This document shows, piece after piece, positions 50,674-59,605 of a stretch of DNA of 64,000 nucleotides. A model generated the notes under the pieces. That model worked only from the letters and a program-made list of their open reading frames with translations, did not search any database and was not told where the DNA came from. This DNA is from Pseudomonadota bacterium (GTDB lineage: Bacteria; Verrucomicrobiota; Verrucomicrobiia; Limisphaerales; SXTU01): NCBI GenBank assembly GCA_009922615.1, contig RFVF01000010.1, positions 24,612-88,611 of the forward strand, read 5' to 3'. Both the position numbers and the translations under genes were made by a program. Within the stretch, counting starts at the first letter, position 1, and every line of letters begins with the position of its first letter.

Positions 50674-53600
50674 CTACGCCGCCTTGGTTGCGTTCTCTGT
50701 GAAGCGCCCGAATTTCACCGCCAGCGTCGGTAGCACCAGCAGGTTCAGCACGGTGGAGGTGATGAGGCCGCCGAGGATCACCACCGCCATCGGGCCTTCG
50801 ATCTCGGCGCCGGCTTCACCGCTGTGCATCGCCAGTGGCAGCAGGCCCAGGCCGGTGACAAGCGCGGTCATCAGGATGGGCACGAGCCGCTCGCTCGCGC
50901 CGCGCAGGGCGCAGTCCAGTCCCCACGTCATGCCTTCGGCAGCGACGAGGTGTTCGTAGTGGGAAATCATCATGATGGAGTTGCGCATCGTGATGCCGAA
51001 GAGCGTCACGAAGCCCACGAGCGAACCGATGTTCAGCGCGCCCGCGTCGGCATCGAACAGTCCGGCGAGCACGACGAAGAGCGCGCCGCCGACCATCGCG
51101 AACGGCACGTTCGCCAGCACGAGCAGGAGGTTGCGCGCGGTTTTGAACACGACGGACAACAACAGCAGGATGCCCACCGCGGCGAGGCCGGAGTGCAACA
51201 GGATTTGCCGCTGGGCCGCTGCCTGCGCTTCCGCCGCGCCGCCATACTCGGGATAAACGCCGCGGGGAAATTTCACCTTCTCCGCGATTTGGTGCTTTGC
51301 GTCCTCGACGAACGAGGCGACGTCGCGGCCCTGCGTGTTGCACGTCACGGTCTGGCGGCGGCGCGCGCCTTCGTGCGAGATGAGCGCGCGGCCTGTGGCG
51401 GGATAAACGTCGGCCAGTTCGCGCAACGGAAGGCGCAGGCCCTGCGCGTTGCGGAGCAGCAAATCGCCAATCGCCTCCGGTTCGCGCCGCGCGTCGCTGG
51501 CGAGAATCACCGCCACGTCGCTGACCTGGCTGCCGCGAAAGGTCTGCGCCACGATGGTCCCTTGAAACGCGGTCTGCACGGCTTCGAGCACCTCGACGGG
51601 GCGGAAGCCGTATTGCGTGAGCCGGTCGGGCCGGAGCTTTACGACGCGGCGCGGCCCGCCGGGCGGCGCTTTCAACTGCACGTCTTTCGCGCCGGGAACT
51701 TTCTCCAGCACCTTCGCGACCTCGCCGGCTTTGGCGTCGAGCGCTTCGAGGTCGTCGCCGAACACGTTCACCACCACCTGCGCGGTCTCGCCGGAAATGC
51801 TCTCACTGATGCGGTCGCCGAGAAAGGTGAGCACCTCGAATTGCAGACCGGGATATTTGCCTAGCAGCTCGCGGATTTCCTTCATCAGATGCTCCTGCTC
51901 CTCGCCGGGCGTGCCGGGCTTCAGCTCGACGTGGAACTCGCTGCGGTGCGGACTCCAGGTGTCCTCGCCCGCCTCGGCGCGGCCTGCCTGTTGCTCGACC
52001 GTGGCGATGTGTTCGTCCTTCATCAGCTCCTCGGAAATCTGTTTGCCGATGCGCAGCATCTCCGCGAGCGACGTGCCGGGCGCAGCCGACACTTGCAGCA
52101 CCAGATGGCCTTCGCGGAACTCGGGCAAAAACTCCTTGCCCATGCCGGGCAGTTTGAACGCCGCGCCCGCGCACACGAGCACCACCGCCGCGATGACGAG
52201 ATTCGGCGACTTCGCGATGCGGCCCAGCAGGGCGAGGTAAATCCGCTTGAGCCACGTTTGCAGCCGCGGCTCCTTCGTCTCGCGCACGCCGCGGCCAAAC
52301 AAGAGGAACGCCAGCGCCGGCGTGAGCGTGAGCGCGACGCCCAGCGACGCCAGGATGGCGATGATGTAAGCCAGTGCGAGCGGCGCGAAAAATTTACCCT
52401 GCAAGCCGGTGAGCGTGAGCACCGGCACGAACACCAGTGCGACGACGAACGTGGCGAACACAACGGCGGTGCGGACTTCGAGCGAGGCGTCGAGGATGAC
52501 TGCGAACAGCGGGCGCGGCGCGGCGGCGAGTTGGTTCTCACGCAATCGGCGGAAGATGTTCTCCACGTCAATGATCGCGTCGTCCACAACCTCACCGATG
52601 GCGATGGCGAGCCCGCCGAGCGTGATGGTGTTGAGTGTCACGCCCAGCCGGTCCAGCACGATGATAGCCGCGAGCAGCGAGAGCGGAATCGCCGTGACCG
52701 AAATGAGCGCCGTGCGGAAGTGGCCGAGGAAAATAAACAGCACGACCGCCACCAGCACGCCGCCGAGCAGCAGCGACGCCTTGATGCTCTTGAGCGATTC
52801 CTCGATGAACGTCGCGGGCCGGTGCAAGCGCGGGAAGACCGTTATGCCTTCGCGTTTGAAGACCGGCTCCAGTTCCTCCAGCGCCTCCTCAAGCGCGTGC
52901 GTGGCATCCAGCGTGTTCGCGCCGAACTGGCTCGCGAGCGCGAGCAGCACGCCGGGTTTTCCCTGGATGACGCAGTCGCCGAACTTTGGCTCCGCGCCCT
53001 CGACCACGTTTGCCACGTCGCACAACCGCACGGGCACGCCGTCCTTGTGGACGATGACGACTTCGCCTAGCACGGCAGGTGTGAGCGACTGGCCCTCGGT
53101 CTGGATGAGAATGCGCTGGTTCTGCGTCTCGACAAAGCCCGCGCCACGCACCCCCGTCGCGAGCCGCGCAGTGGAGAGCACTTCGCTCAACGCCAGGTCG
53201 TGCGCGACGAGACGGTCGGGCCGCACCTGCACTTGCAACTGCCGCACTTCACCACCGAAGACAATGCAGCGTGTAACGCCCGGCACGGATAAGAGGCGCG
53301 GCTTGAGCGTCCAGTCAGCGAAGGTCCGCAGCTCCATCGACGAAAGCTTTTCCGAAACAAGGCCAATCTTGAGCAAGTCCATCGTGGCCGAGACGAGCGG
53401 CGACATCTTTGGCGCGGCGACGCCGGCGGGCAGTTGCGCGGCGAGCGTCGAGAGCTTCTCCGCGAGCGTCTGCCGCGCGATGTGAATGTCCGTGCCTTCC
53501 TTGAAAACCACCGTGACCACGGACAGGCCTTGAATGGACTCGCTGCGGAGTGATTCCAGATAGCCTAGGCCATTGACCGCCGTCTCGATGGGCCGGGTGA

Positions 53601-53793
53601 CGAGCGACTCGACCTGCTCCGGAGTCATGCCCGGCGCTTCCGCCTGCACCGTCACCTGCGGCGGCATGAAATCAGGAAACACATCGAGCTTCGCGTGTTT
53701 GGCGACGTAGAGGCCGTAGAACAGCAGCAGGCACGCGAGCGCAACGACAATGCCACGATGCCGGAGGGAAAAGGAAACGATGGCGTTCAGCAT
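50674..53793 (-). CDS. RND efflux permease, CusA/CzcA (heavy-metal) type
   Basis: A 1039-residue inner-membrane protein, the usual size of CusA/CzcA. It opens with a membrane segment then HAKLDVFPDFMPPQVTVQAE and APGMTPEQVESLVTRPIE, both typical of the heavy-metal branch. Segment 4 carries AIGEVVDDAIIDVENI with acidic residues for proton transfer. Periplasmic parts (ISEELMKDEHIATVEQQ) and the last membrane block (SVVFKTARNLLLVLANVPFAMV) complete the fold. It exports metal ions or organic compounds with the adaptor and outer-membrane protein of the same operon. Which metal cannot be told. Confidence 0.93.
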   Translation of the reverse strand: MLNAIVSFSLRHRGIVVALACLLLFYGLYVAKHAKLDVFPDFMPPQVTVQAEAPGMTPEQVESLVTRPIETAVNGLGYLESLRSESIQGLSVVTVVFKEGTDIHIARQTLAEKLSTLAAQLPAGVAAPKMSPLVSATMDLLKIGLVSEKLSSMELRTFADWTLKPRLLSVPGVTRCIVFGGEVRQLQVQVRPDRLVAHDLALSEVLSTARLATGVRGAGFVETQNQRILIQTEGQSLTPAVLGEVVIVHKDGVPVRLCDVANVVEGAEPKFGDCVIQGKPGVLLALASQFGANTLDATHALEEALEELEPVFKREGITVFPRLHRPATFIEESLKSIKASLLLGGVLVAVVLFIFLGHFRTALISVTAIPLSLLAAIIVLDRLGVTLNTITLGGLAIAIGEVVDDAIIDVENIFRRLRENQLAAAPRPLFAVILDASLEVRTAVVFATFVVALVFVPVLTLTGLQGKFFAPLALAYIIAILASLGVALTLTPALAFLLFGRGVRETKEPRLQTWLKRIYLALLGRIAKSPNLVIAAVVLVCAGAAFKLPGMGKEFLPEFREGHLVLQVSAAPGTSLAEMLRIGKQISEELMKDEHIATVEQQAGRAEAGEDTWSPHRSEFHVELKPGTPGEEQEHLMKEIRELLGKYPGLQFEVLTFLGDRISESISGETAQVVVNVFGDDLEALDAKAGEVAKVLEKVPGAKDVQLKAPPGGPRRVVKLRPDRLTQYGFRPVEVLEAVQTAFQGTIVAQTFRGSQVSDVAVILASDARREPEAIGDLLLRNAQGLRLPLRELADVYPATGRALISHEGARRRQTVTCNTQGRDVASFVEDAKHQIAEKVKFPRGVYPEYGGAAEAQAAAQRQILLHSGLAAVGILLLLSVVFKTARNLLLVLANVPFAMVGGALFVVLAGLFDADAGALNIGSLVGFVTLFGITMRNSIMMISHYEHLVAAEGMTWGLDCALRGASERLVPILMTALVTGLGLLPLAMHSGEAGAEIEGPMAVVILGGLITSTVLNLLVLPTLAVKFGRFTENATKAA

Positions 53794-53800
53794 GGCGCGC

Positions 53801-55069
53801 TTAGTCCTTCCCCTTGGATTCCTCCGACAGCAACTGCTGCGCGCCGCTCACAACGATTTTCTCGCCCGCCTTCAACCCTTCATGCACAAACCAGCCGCCG
53901 GACGTTGCGTGTTCCAGTTCGATTTCCTTCTTCGCGAACTCGCCTTCCTTCGTTGCGACATAAATGAACGCCTCGCCTTCGTGCCGAACAATCGCCGTGC
54001 GCGGAACCGTGACGCCGTGCTCAACATCGCCGGGCAGCCTGAGAAAGCCCGTGATGAGCGTGCCAGGCGCGAGGCGCGTTCCTTCCTGTTTCACGAGCAG
54101 AAGAAATCCCTGGCCCTGCAACTGCGCGTCGGTGCCGCCCGCTGAACCGAGCAATTGTGCCGCGATGACCGCGCCCGCGTCCGACGGCGAGATTAGATGC
54201 GCGGCGGTGGGCTGCGCTTTCAACGGTTCTCCCGCCGGCACATCCAGGCGCACGAGTGCGGTGTGACCAACAACGAGCGATTGCGCGAACCCCAGGAGAT
54301 TCTCGTGGTCTGACAGCATCCGGCCGTAGGCGGTGGCCACTTTCGCGCGCACGGCTCCAGCAGCAACTTCGTCCCGATGGATAGCGGTCTCCGCCGCTTG
54401 CACAGCCCGCGCGGTCGTGGCATCGGAAAGCTCAAGCTGCAGCCGGTCCTTCTGCACCGCGAGCTCGGCGGCTTGTGCGGTGCGCGTGCCGCCGAGCTTG
54501 GCGGTCGCCACAGCGACGTTGTCCTTCGCGCTGGCGGCCTCGGCGGCTTGGAGTGCGCGCTCGGAAAGGTTGTTCTGCTTCGCGAGCGTCTTGGCGCGTT
54601 CGAGTTCGAGAGACGAGGCCTTGAACGCCGCCTGCGCGACAGCAAGCTCGGCTTCGCTCTGCGCCTTGGTGAGCTGCACGGAGGCTTCGGAAAGTTTCAG
54701 CGAAGCGCGGGCGAGCGCGAGTTCGCCCTCGCGGCGTTTGTGGGCCAGATCGAGTTCACGGCGCGAGTTCTCCAAGGCGAGGTGCGCAGTGGCGAGTTCG
54801 CTGACGAGTGCAGTGAGTGGCGCGGGATCGAGCACGCGACCAAAGCCCTTCACCTCCGGGCTGAAGTCCGCAGCGGCGAGCGGCTCCAGTTTGATGCCGA
54901 TGCGCTTCACCGCGTCGGCGTCGAGCTTGAGGACCGTCTCGCCCTTGTCGTTATGCGAGACAGGCGAGGCCTTCTCGGCTTCTTTCTTTTCCGGCGCGGC
55001 ATTATCCGCCGGTTTACACGCGGCGAGCGCGAGGCACGCGACGAATAGGGCGAGAGGATTAGGCTTCAC
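53801..55069 (-). CDS. RND periplasmic adaptor (membrane fusion) lipoprotein
   Basis: A 422-residue protein with a lipoprotein signal (LALFVACLALAACKP, lipid on Cys19). The long coiled coil of adaptors is visible from about 90 to 240 (repeated Ala, Leu, Glu helices such as LELERAKTLAKQNNLSERAL). The lipoyl/beta-barrel parts lie on either side (VKGFGRVLDPAPLTALV; VPRTAIVRHEGEAFIYVAT near 360). It joins the CusA-like pump to the TolC-like channel. It overlaps the TolC-like gene by 4 bp and precedes the pump gene by 7 bp. Confidence 0.9.
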   Translation of the reverse strand: MKPNPLALFVACLALAACKPADNAAPEKKEAEKASPVSHNDKGETVLKLDADAVKRIGIKLEPLAAADFSPEVKGFGRVLDPAPLTALVSELATAHLALENSRRELDLAHKRREGELALARASLKLSEASVQLTKAQSEAELAVAQAAFKASSLELERAKTLAKQNNLSERALQAAEAASAKDNVAVATAKLGGTRTAQAAELAVQKDRLQLELSDATTARAVQAAETAIHRDEVAAGAVRAKVATAYGRMLSDHENLLGFAQSLVVGHTALVRLDVPAGEPLKAQPTAAHLISPSDAGAVIAAQLLGSAGGTDAQLQGQGFLLLVKQEGTRLAPGTLITGFLRLPGDVEHGVTVPRTAIVRHEGEAFIYVATKEGEFAKKEIELEHATSGGWFVHEGLKAGEKIVVSGAQQLLSEESKGKD

Positions 55070-56532
55070 GGTTTTTCCTTTGCGGCGCGGGGATTGGTTT
55101 CAACGAGTTTGCCGGGGGCTATGGCGCTGTGGTTCGAGTCAACGGGCGTTTGCAACGCGTCTTCCAGCCGTGCTACCGCTTGCGTCGCCTTCACACTCGC
55201 GTCCCAGCGGAGCAGCTCGAATTGCGCCAGCTCCAACTGCGCGCCGAGGCGGTCAACCACGTCCAGCGCACCGGCTCGCACCTGCGCCTCGATGCTTTCG
55301 GCTTGGCGTTTCTGCTGGGCGAGGAGTTGATCGAGCGAGTTCAGGCGATCAAGCGCGGCGTTGTGTGCAGCGAGTGCAGCGTCGATCTCTGCCACAGCCT
55401 TGGCCTGCGCAGCTTCCACGCGCGCGGCGGCGCTGGCACGGCGGGCCTGCGCTTCGGCGATGGGGCCTTGGTTGCGATTCAACAAGGGCAACTCGGCAGA
55501 CACATTGAGGAAGGTCCATTTGCTTTCGCCTTGATCCCACTGGAAACCGGAGCCCAGATGCACGTCCGGGTATTGCTTGGCGATTTCCAGCCGAAGCGCC
55601 GCTTGCGCGGCTGCGTATTCGGCGAGCAGCGCTGCAATGTCCGCGCGGCGCGTGAGCGCGCGCTGACGGGCCTCGATGGTGGCCAGGCGCGAAGATTGGG
55701 GAAATGACCAGGCCGCTCCGGTGCCGATGACAAGTCCACCGAGCGGGACCCCCACGGCTTCCGCAAGCCGGGCCTTGAGCTGAGTCTGCCCGCGATTTTG
55801 TTCCGTAAGTTCTAGGCGAAGTTTCTCCAACGCGATGCGCGTGGGCATGAGTTCGGCCCGTGAAAGTGCCCCGGCGGCGGCGCGCTCTTGCAAACGCTGC
55901 AGCCACTGCTCGTGCAACTGGTGTTGCTGGTAGAGCAGCTGGAATCGCTTCGCCGCATCGTTGTAATTAATCAAGGCGTCGCGCACGCCCGCGCGCACCT
56001 GCCACGCGGCGGCGCTGAGCTGCCAGCGCACTGCCTCGGCGGATTGCTGCGCGCGCAACACGCGCAGCGCGCGCTTGCCCATCGTTTCGAGGGGCAAATC
56101 GAATGCAACACCCCGCATCCACGGCGTGACGCCAGACGCGGCGTTGAAGTTGTAGCCCGGCGAAAGCGTGAGCGTGGGGTTGGGCCGCCCGCCCGCCGTG
56201 ACGACGGCGGCCTGCGCCTCAGCCCAGTTGGCGCGCGCGACTTCGAGCGACGGATGATAGTAATACGCCGCAAGCGTGAGCAGTGGGAGCGTCCAGCCCG
56301 GCGGCTCGCGGTGTGGTGGCCACACTTTCAGCTCCTGGCCGAGTTGCTTCTCGATGAACGCGCGCAGAGCTGGAGATTGCAGTGAGCGCTGGTCAAAGGC
56401 GGCGGCGGTGTCCGTCGGCACGAACGGCTTCGGCTCGTAGGTCACGCAGCCGGCAAGGAAGCCGAGCGCCAGACCTGTGCAAAGGAATCTGCCGAGCAAG
56501 CGCGGAGAATTTGGGAGGCGGCGTGGATGCAT
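55066..56532 (-). CDS. TolC-family outer-membrane efflux lipoprotein
   Basis: A 488-residue protein from ATG 56532, chosen because it begins a proper lipoprotein signal (LLGRFLCTGLALGFLAGC). The TolC repeat is visible twice: helix pairs around ARANWAEAQAAVVTAGGRPN, PTLTLSPGYNF and later YPDVHLGSGFQWDQGESKW. First gene of the three-gene efflux operon (channel, adaptor, pump). The divergent nth gene starts 40 bp away. No metal-responsive regulator is encoded next to it. Confidence 0.9.
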   Translation of the reverse strand: MHPRRLPNSPRLLGRFLCTGLALGFLAGCVTYEPKPFVPTDTAAAFDQRSLQSPALRAFIEKQLGQELKVWPPHREPPGWTLPLLTLAAYYYHPSLEVARANWAEAQAAVVTAGGRPNPTLTLSPGYNFNAASGVTPWMRGVAFDLPLETMGKRALRVLRAQQSAEAVRWQLSAAAWQVRAGVRDALINYNDAAKRFQLLYQQHQLHEQWLQRLQERAAAGALSRAELMPTRIALEKLRLELTEQNRGQTQLKARLAEAVGVPLGGLVIGTGAAWSFPQSSRLATIEARQRALTRRADIAALLAEYAAAQAALRLEIAKQYPDVHLGSGFQWDQGESKWTFLNVSAELPLLNRNQGPIAEAQARRASAAARVEAAQAKAVAEIDAALAAHNAALDRLNSLDQLLAQQKRQAESIEAQVRAGALDVVDRLGAQLELAQFELLRWDASVKATQAVARLEDALQTPVDSNHSAIAPGKLVETNPRAAKEKP

Positions 56533-56572
56533 TGACGCTGACGAGGCGGACACTACGCTGCGTTGCCGAATC

Positions 56573-57229
56573 ATGTCACGCGAATCAGCCGATGCCAGAG
56601 GGAAGCGCGCCGCCGGGGTCATCGCGGTGTTGCAGCGGACTTATCCCGATGCCTACTGTGAGTTGAATCACGCGAATCCGCTGGAGCTGCTCATCGCCAC
56701 GATTCTCTCAGCGCAATGCACGGACAAGCGGGCGAATCTGGTCACGGCGGAGCTGTTCAAACGGTATCGCACTGCGCGGGATTTCGCGGAGGCTCCGCTG
56801 GCGGACTTGGAACAGGCGGTGAAGAGCACGGGCTTCTACCGGAACAAGGCGAAGAACATCCAGGCTTGCTGTCGCAAGCTCGTCGAGCTTCACGGTGGCG
56901 AGGTGCCGCGCACGATGGCGGAACTCACGGCGCTCGACGGCGCGGGGCGCAAGACCGCGAACGTGGTGCTGGGAAACGCCTTCGGCATCAACGTGGGCGT
57001 GGTCGTGGACACGCATGTCTCGCGGCTTTCGCAACGGCTCGGGCTGACGCGCGCGACGACGCCAGAGCGTATCGAGCAGGACTTGATGAAGCTGGTGCCG
57101 CAGCCGCAATGGGCGCAGTTCAGCCACTGGCTCATCTGGCACGGCCGACGGCGATGTGATGCGCGCAAGCCGGACTGCGCCGGGTGCGAGCTGAAGGCGT
57201 GGTGTCCGCGCGTTGGGGTGAAGGCCTAG
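56573..57229 (+). CDS. nth: Endonuclease III
   Basis: A 218-residue protein from ATG 56573. Helix-hairpin-helix with catalytic Lys: LDGAGRKTANVVLGNAF; catalytic Asp in VVVDTHVSRLSQRLGL; and the [4Fe-4S] cluster Cys set C-x6-C-x2-C-x5-C near the C-terminus (RRRCDARKPDCAGCELKAWC). LIATILSAQCTDKRAN is typical. The enzyme removes oxidised pyrimidines and nicks the abasic site in base-excision repair. Confidence 0.96.
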   Translation: MSRESADARGKRAAGVIAVLQRTYPDAYCELNHANPLELLIATILSAQCTDKRANLVTAELFKRYRTARDFAEAPLADLEQAVKSTGFYRNKAKNIQACCRKLVELHGGEVPRTMAELTALDGAGRKTANVVLGNAFGINVGVVVDTHVSRLSQRLGLTRATTPERIEQDLMKLVPQPQWAQFSHWLIWHGRRRCDARKPDCAGCELKAWCPRVGVKA

Positions 57230-57360
57230 TGCCGCGCCGACACGTGGCGCACGCACGGCGAGCCCCAGGCTGCTGGGTTTGCGTTACGAGCCAGCCTTTT
57301 TGCTTTGCGACTGCGCGGCGGGCCGTTAGAAATGCGCGCTCTTAAACGACATCTCAATTT

Positions 57361-58146
57361 ATGCCATCACGTCTTGCCAACAAGTGGGTTCTCATCACCG
57401 GAGCTTCCAGCGGGTTTGGGGCCGCCGCCGCGCGGGCCTTCGCCGCCGAGGGATGCAATCTCATCCTGGGCGCGCGGCGCACGGATAAGCTCGAAGCCGT
57501 TGCCACTGAGGCACGCAAGCTTGGCGCACCCACCGCCGTCTTTCACAAGCTCGACGTGAGTGACACGAAGAGCGTGAACAAGTTTGCCGAGGGCATCCCG
57601 TCGCTGACGTCGCAGATCGACGTGCTGGTCAACAACGCCGGCGGCGCGCACGGGATCGACACGGTGGCCAACGGCAAGGACGAAGACTGGGAGGCGATGG
57701 TGCAGGTGAACTTGCTCGGCGTCATGCGCGTCACCCGCGCGGTGTTGCCCTACATGGTGAAGAATCCCGGCAGCTACATTTTGAACATCGGATCCGTCGC
57801 GGGTCGGCAGGCATACGAAGGCGGCTCGGTGTATTGCGGCGTGAAGGCGGCGGAGATCATGATCACCCGCTCGTTGCGGCTGGAACTCAACGGCACAGGC
57901 GTGCGCGTGGGCACAATCGATCCGGGCATGGCGGAGACGGAGTTTTCCATGGTGCGCTTCAAGGGCGACGAGCAGCGTTCGAACAAAGTTTACGAAGGTG
58001 TCGTGCCGCTGACGGCCAACGACATCGCCGAGATTCTCGTCTGGTGCGCGAGCCGTCCCTCGCACGTGTGCATCGATGAGTTGCTGGTGAAATGCACCGA
58101 CCAGGCGGCCGTCCACAAGGTGTTCCGCCGTCCGGTGGCGAAGTAA
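57361..58146 (+). CDS. Short-chain dehydrogenase/reductase, YdfG-like
   Basis: A 261-residue protein from ATG 57361. Cofactor motif TGASSGFGAAAARAF; NNAGG; catalytic Ser in NIGSVAGRQAYEGGSVYCGVK with Tyr-x3-Lys (YCGVK). EVYKGVVP-like and ELLVKCTDQAAVHK stretches follow the YdfG/NADP-dependent serine and 3-hydroxy acid dehydrogenase pattern. It converges on the ankyrin gene with 4 bp between. Substrate likely a small hydroxy acid. Confidence 0.92.
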   Translation: MPSRLANKWVLITGASSGFGAAAARAFAAEGCNLILGARRTDKLEAVATEARKLGAPTAVFHKLDVSDTKSVNKFAEGIPSLTSQIDVLVNNAGGAHGIDTVANGKDEDWEAMVQVNLLGVMRVTRAVLPYMVKNPGSYILNIGSVAGRQAYEGGSVYCGVKAAEIMITRSLRLELNGTGVRVGTIDPGMAETEFSMVRFKGDEQRSNKVYEGVVPLTANDIAEILVWCASRPSHVCIDELLVKCTDQAAVHKVFRRPVAK

Positions 58147-58150
58147 CTAA

Positions 58151-59539
58151 CTACTTCGGCGTCACCGCTCGCAGCAGGTCGGCCACGGCCGCATGCTGCC
58201 CGCCGCTCACCTCCCGACGCCGTTCGGCCAGCGCGAACGCGGTCGAGCCGGAGACATCCTTGAAGGCGGGGTTTGCTTTGCGTTCGAGCAGGAGCTTTAC
58301 CGCTTCGGCGCGGCCGCGTTCAGCCGCTTGATGCAGAGCAGTCTGCCGCTGGCGGTCGCGGAAATTGGGGTCCATTCCCCGATCCAAGAGGAGCTTCATT
58401 ACTTCCACATGGCCACCAGTGGCGGCACGGTGCAGCGCAGTTTCGCCCACGTTGTCCACCGCTTCCAGGCTAGCGCCTGCCTCCATCAATGCCCTGACCG
58501 TGGGCAGCGCTCCCGCGAGCGCGGCGTTGTGCAGCGGCGTGGTGCGCTGGCGGTTGACCGCGTTTGGGTTCGCCTTGGCGGCGAGCAGGGTTTGAACGAT
58601 CTCGGCCTTGTCCGGAAACATTGCGGCCGCGTGGAGGGGGCGGTTCTCCGCGAAGTCCGCCGCGTTCACGTCAGCGCCGTGCCTGATCAACAGCTCAATC
58701 ATCGGCCGGCCCGCCGAGGCTGCCGCCCAGTGCAGCGGGGTGCGCCGCAAATCATCATGCGCCGGCACCATCTCGGGATGCTGCTTCACAAGTTCTTCGG
58801 CTTCGCGCAGCAGGTTCTTCTTCACCGCGATGCGCAAGGGCGCGGAGCGGGAGACGGCATTGTCTTTCGCTCCGTGCTTGCACAGCAGCGCTACGGTGTT
58901 GGTGTGCTCGCTCTCGACGGCGACCGAGAAGGGCGACCCGCCGTAGATGTTCGAGGCGTTCGGATCGGCGTGGGCTTTGAGCAACACGTCCAGTGTGTTC
59001 AAATCGGGTTTTTCTTCCGCCGCCAGAAACGTCAGCGCGGTCTGACCGAAGGAATTCCGTGCGTCCACGAGATGCGGGTGAGCGATCAGCCGGAGGCTCA
59101 ATTCCCCCGCCTCGTGATTGATGGCCAGGTGCCGGATCTCCGCGCCGAGCGAGAATTCGTCGTCCTTGGCCCCGGCCTGCAGGAGTTGCGTGATCGTCTG
59201 TTTCTTGCCTAGTTCGCGCGCAATGGAGAGCGGTGTTTCGCGGCGGGAGTTCGGGGTCGGATTCGGGTCTGCGCCCATTTGCAGGAGCAAGGGCACCATT
59301 TGCTTCGAGTAACCGCGGAAGGCGGCGATGTAGAGCGGCGTGTCACCCTTTTCGTTCCGGGCATTGGCCATCTCTGGATGCTCTAGGATCAACTGCCGCA
59401 CGCGTAAAATGTCGTGTGCCACCACGGCGTCGTGAATCTCGTCGGCCCGCGTGGCCAACAGTGCGACCCCGAAGAAGGCCGCAATCCCAACGGCGCAAAA
59501 CGCCATCTGCTTCCGACATTGAGCGATGCTCACGATCAA
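58151..59539 (-). CDS. Secreted ankyrin-repeat protein
   Basis: A 462-residue protein with a signal-like N-terminus (AFCAVGIAAFFGVALLATRA). About ten to eleven ankyrin repeats follow (for example GDTPLYIAAFRGYSKQMVPL, RRTPLHWAAASAGRPMIELL, GETALHRAATGGHVEVMKLL), with DVNAADFAENRPLHAAAMFP joints. Ankyrin stacks bind proteins. Export to the periplasm is suggested by the signal, where such proteins may take part in envelope stress or catalase support. It is followed by no partner gene. Confidence 0.92.
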   Translation of the reverse strand: MIVSIAQCRKQMAFCAVGIAAFFGVALLATRADEIHDAVVAHDILRVRQLILEHPEMANARNEKGDTPLYIAAFRGYSKQMVPLLLQMGADPNPTPNSRRETPLSIARELGKKQTITQLLQAGAKDDEFSLGAEIRHLAINHEAGELSLRLIAHPHLVDARNSFGQTALTFLAAEEKPDLNTLDVLLKAHADPNASNIYGGSPFSVAVESEHTNTVALLCKHGAKDNAVSRSAPLRIAVKKNLLREAEELVKQHPEMVPAHDDLRRTPLHWAAASAGRPMIELLIRHGADVNAADFAENRPLHAAAMFPDKAEIVQTLLAAKANPNAVNRQRTTPLHNAALAGALPTVRALMEAGASLEAVDNVGETALHRAATGGHVEVMKLLLDRGMDPNFRDRQRQTALHQAAERGRAEAVKLLLERKANPAFKDVSGSTAFALAERRREVSGGQHAAVADLLRAVTPK

Positions 59540-59605
59540 TTATTAGCCAAGCGTCGTCCGGCGGGTCGCTCGGGAAAAACCCGCAGCGATGGGCGCTCGC
59601 ACAAA

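Noticed and set aside
50674..56532. Efflux operon as a multidrug (AcrB-type) system
   Set aside because: The pump's N-terminus and the GEVVDDAIIDVEN segment match the CusA/CzcA branch better than the AcrB/MexB branch. A drug role cannot be excluded.
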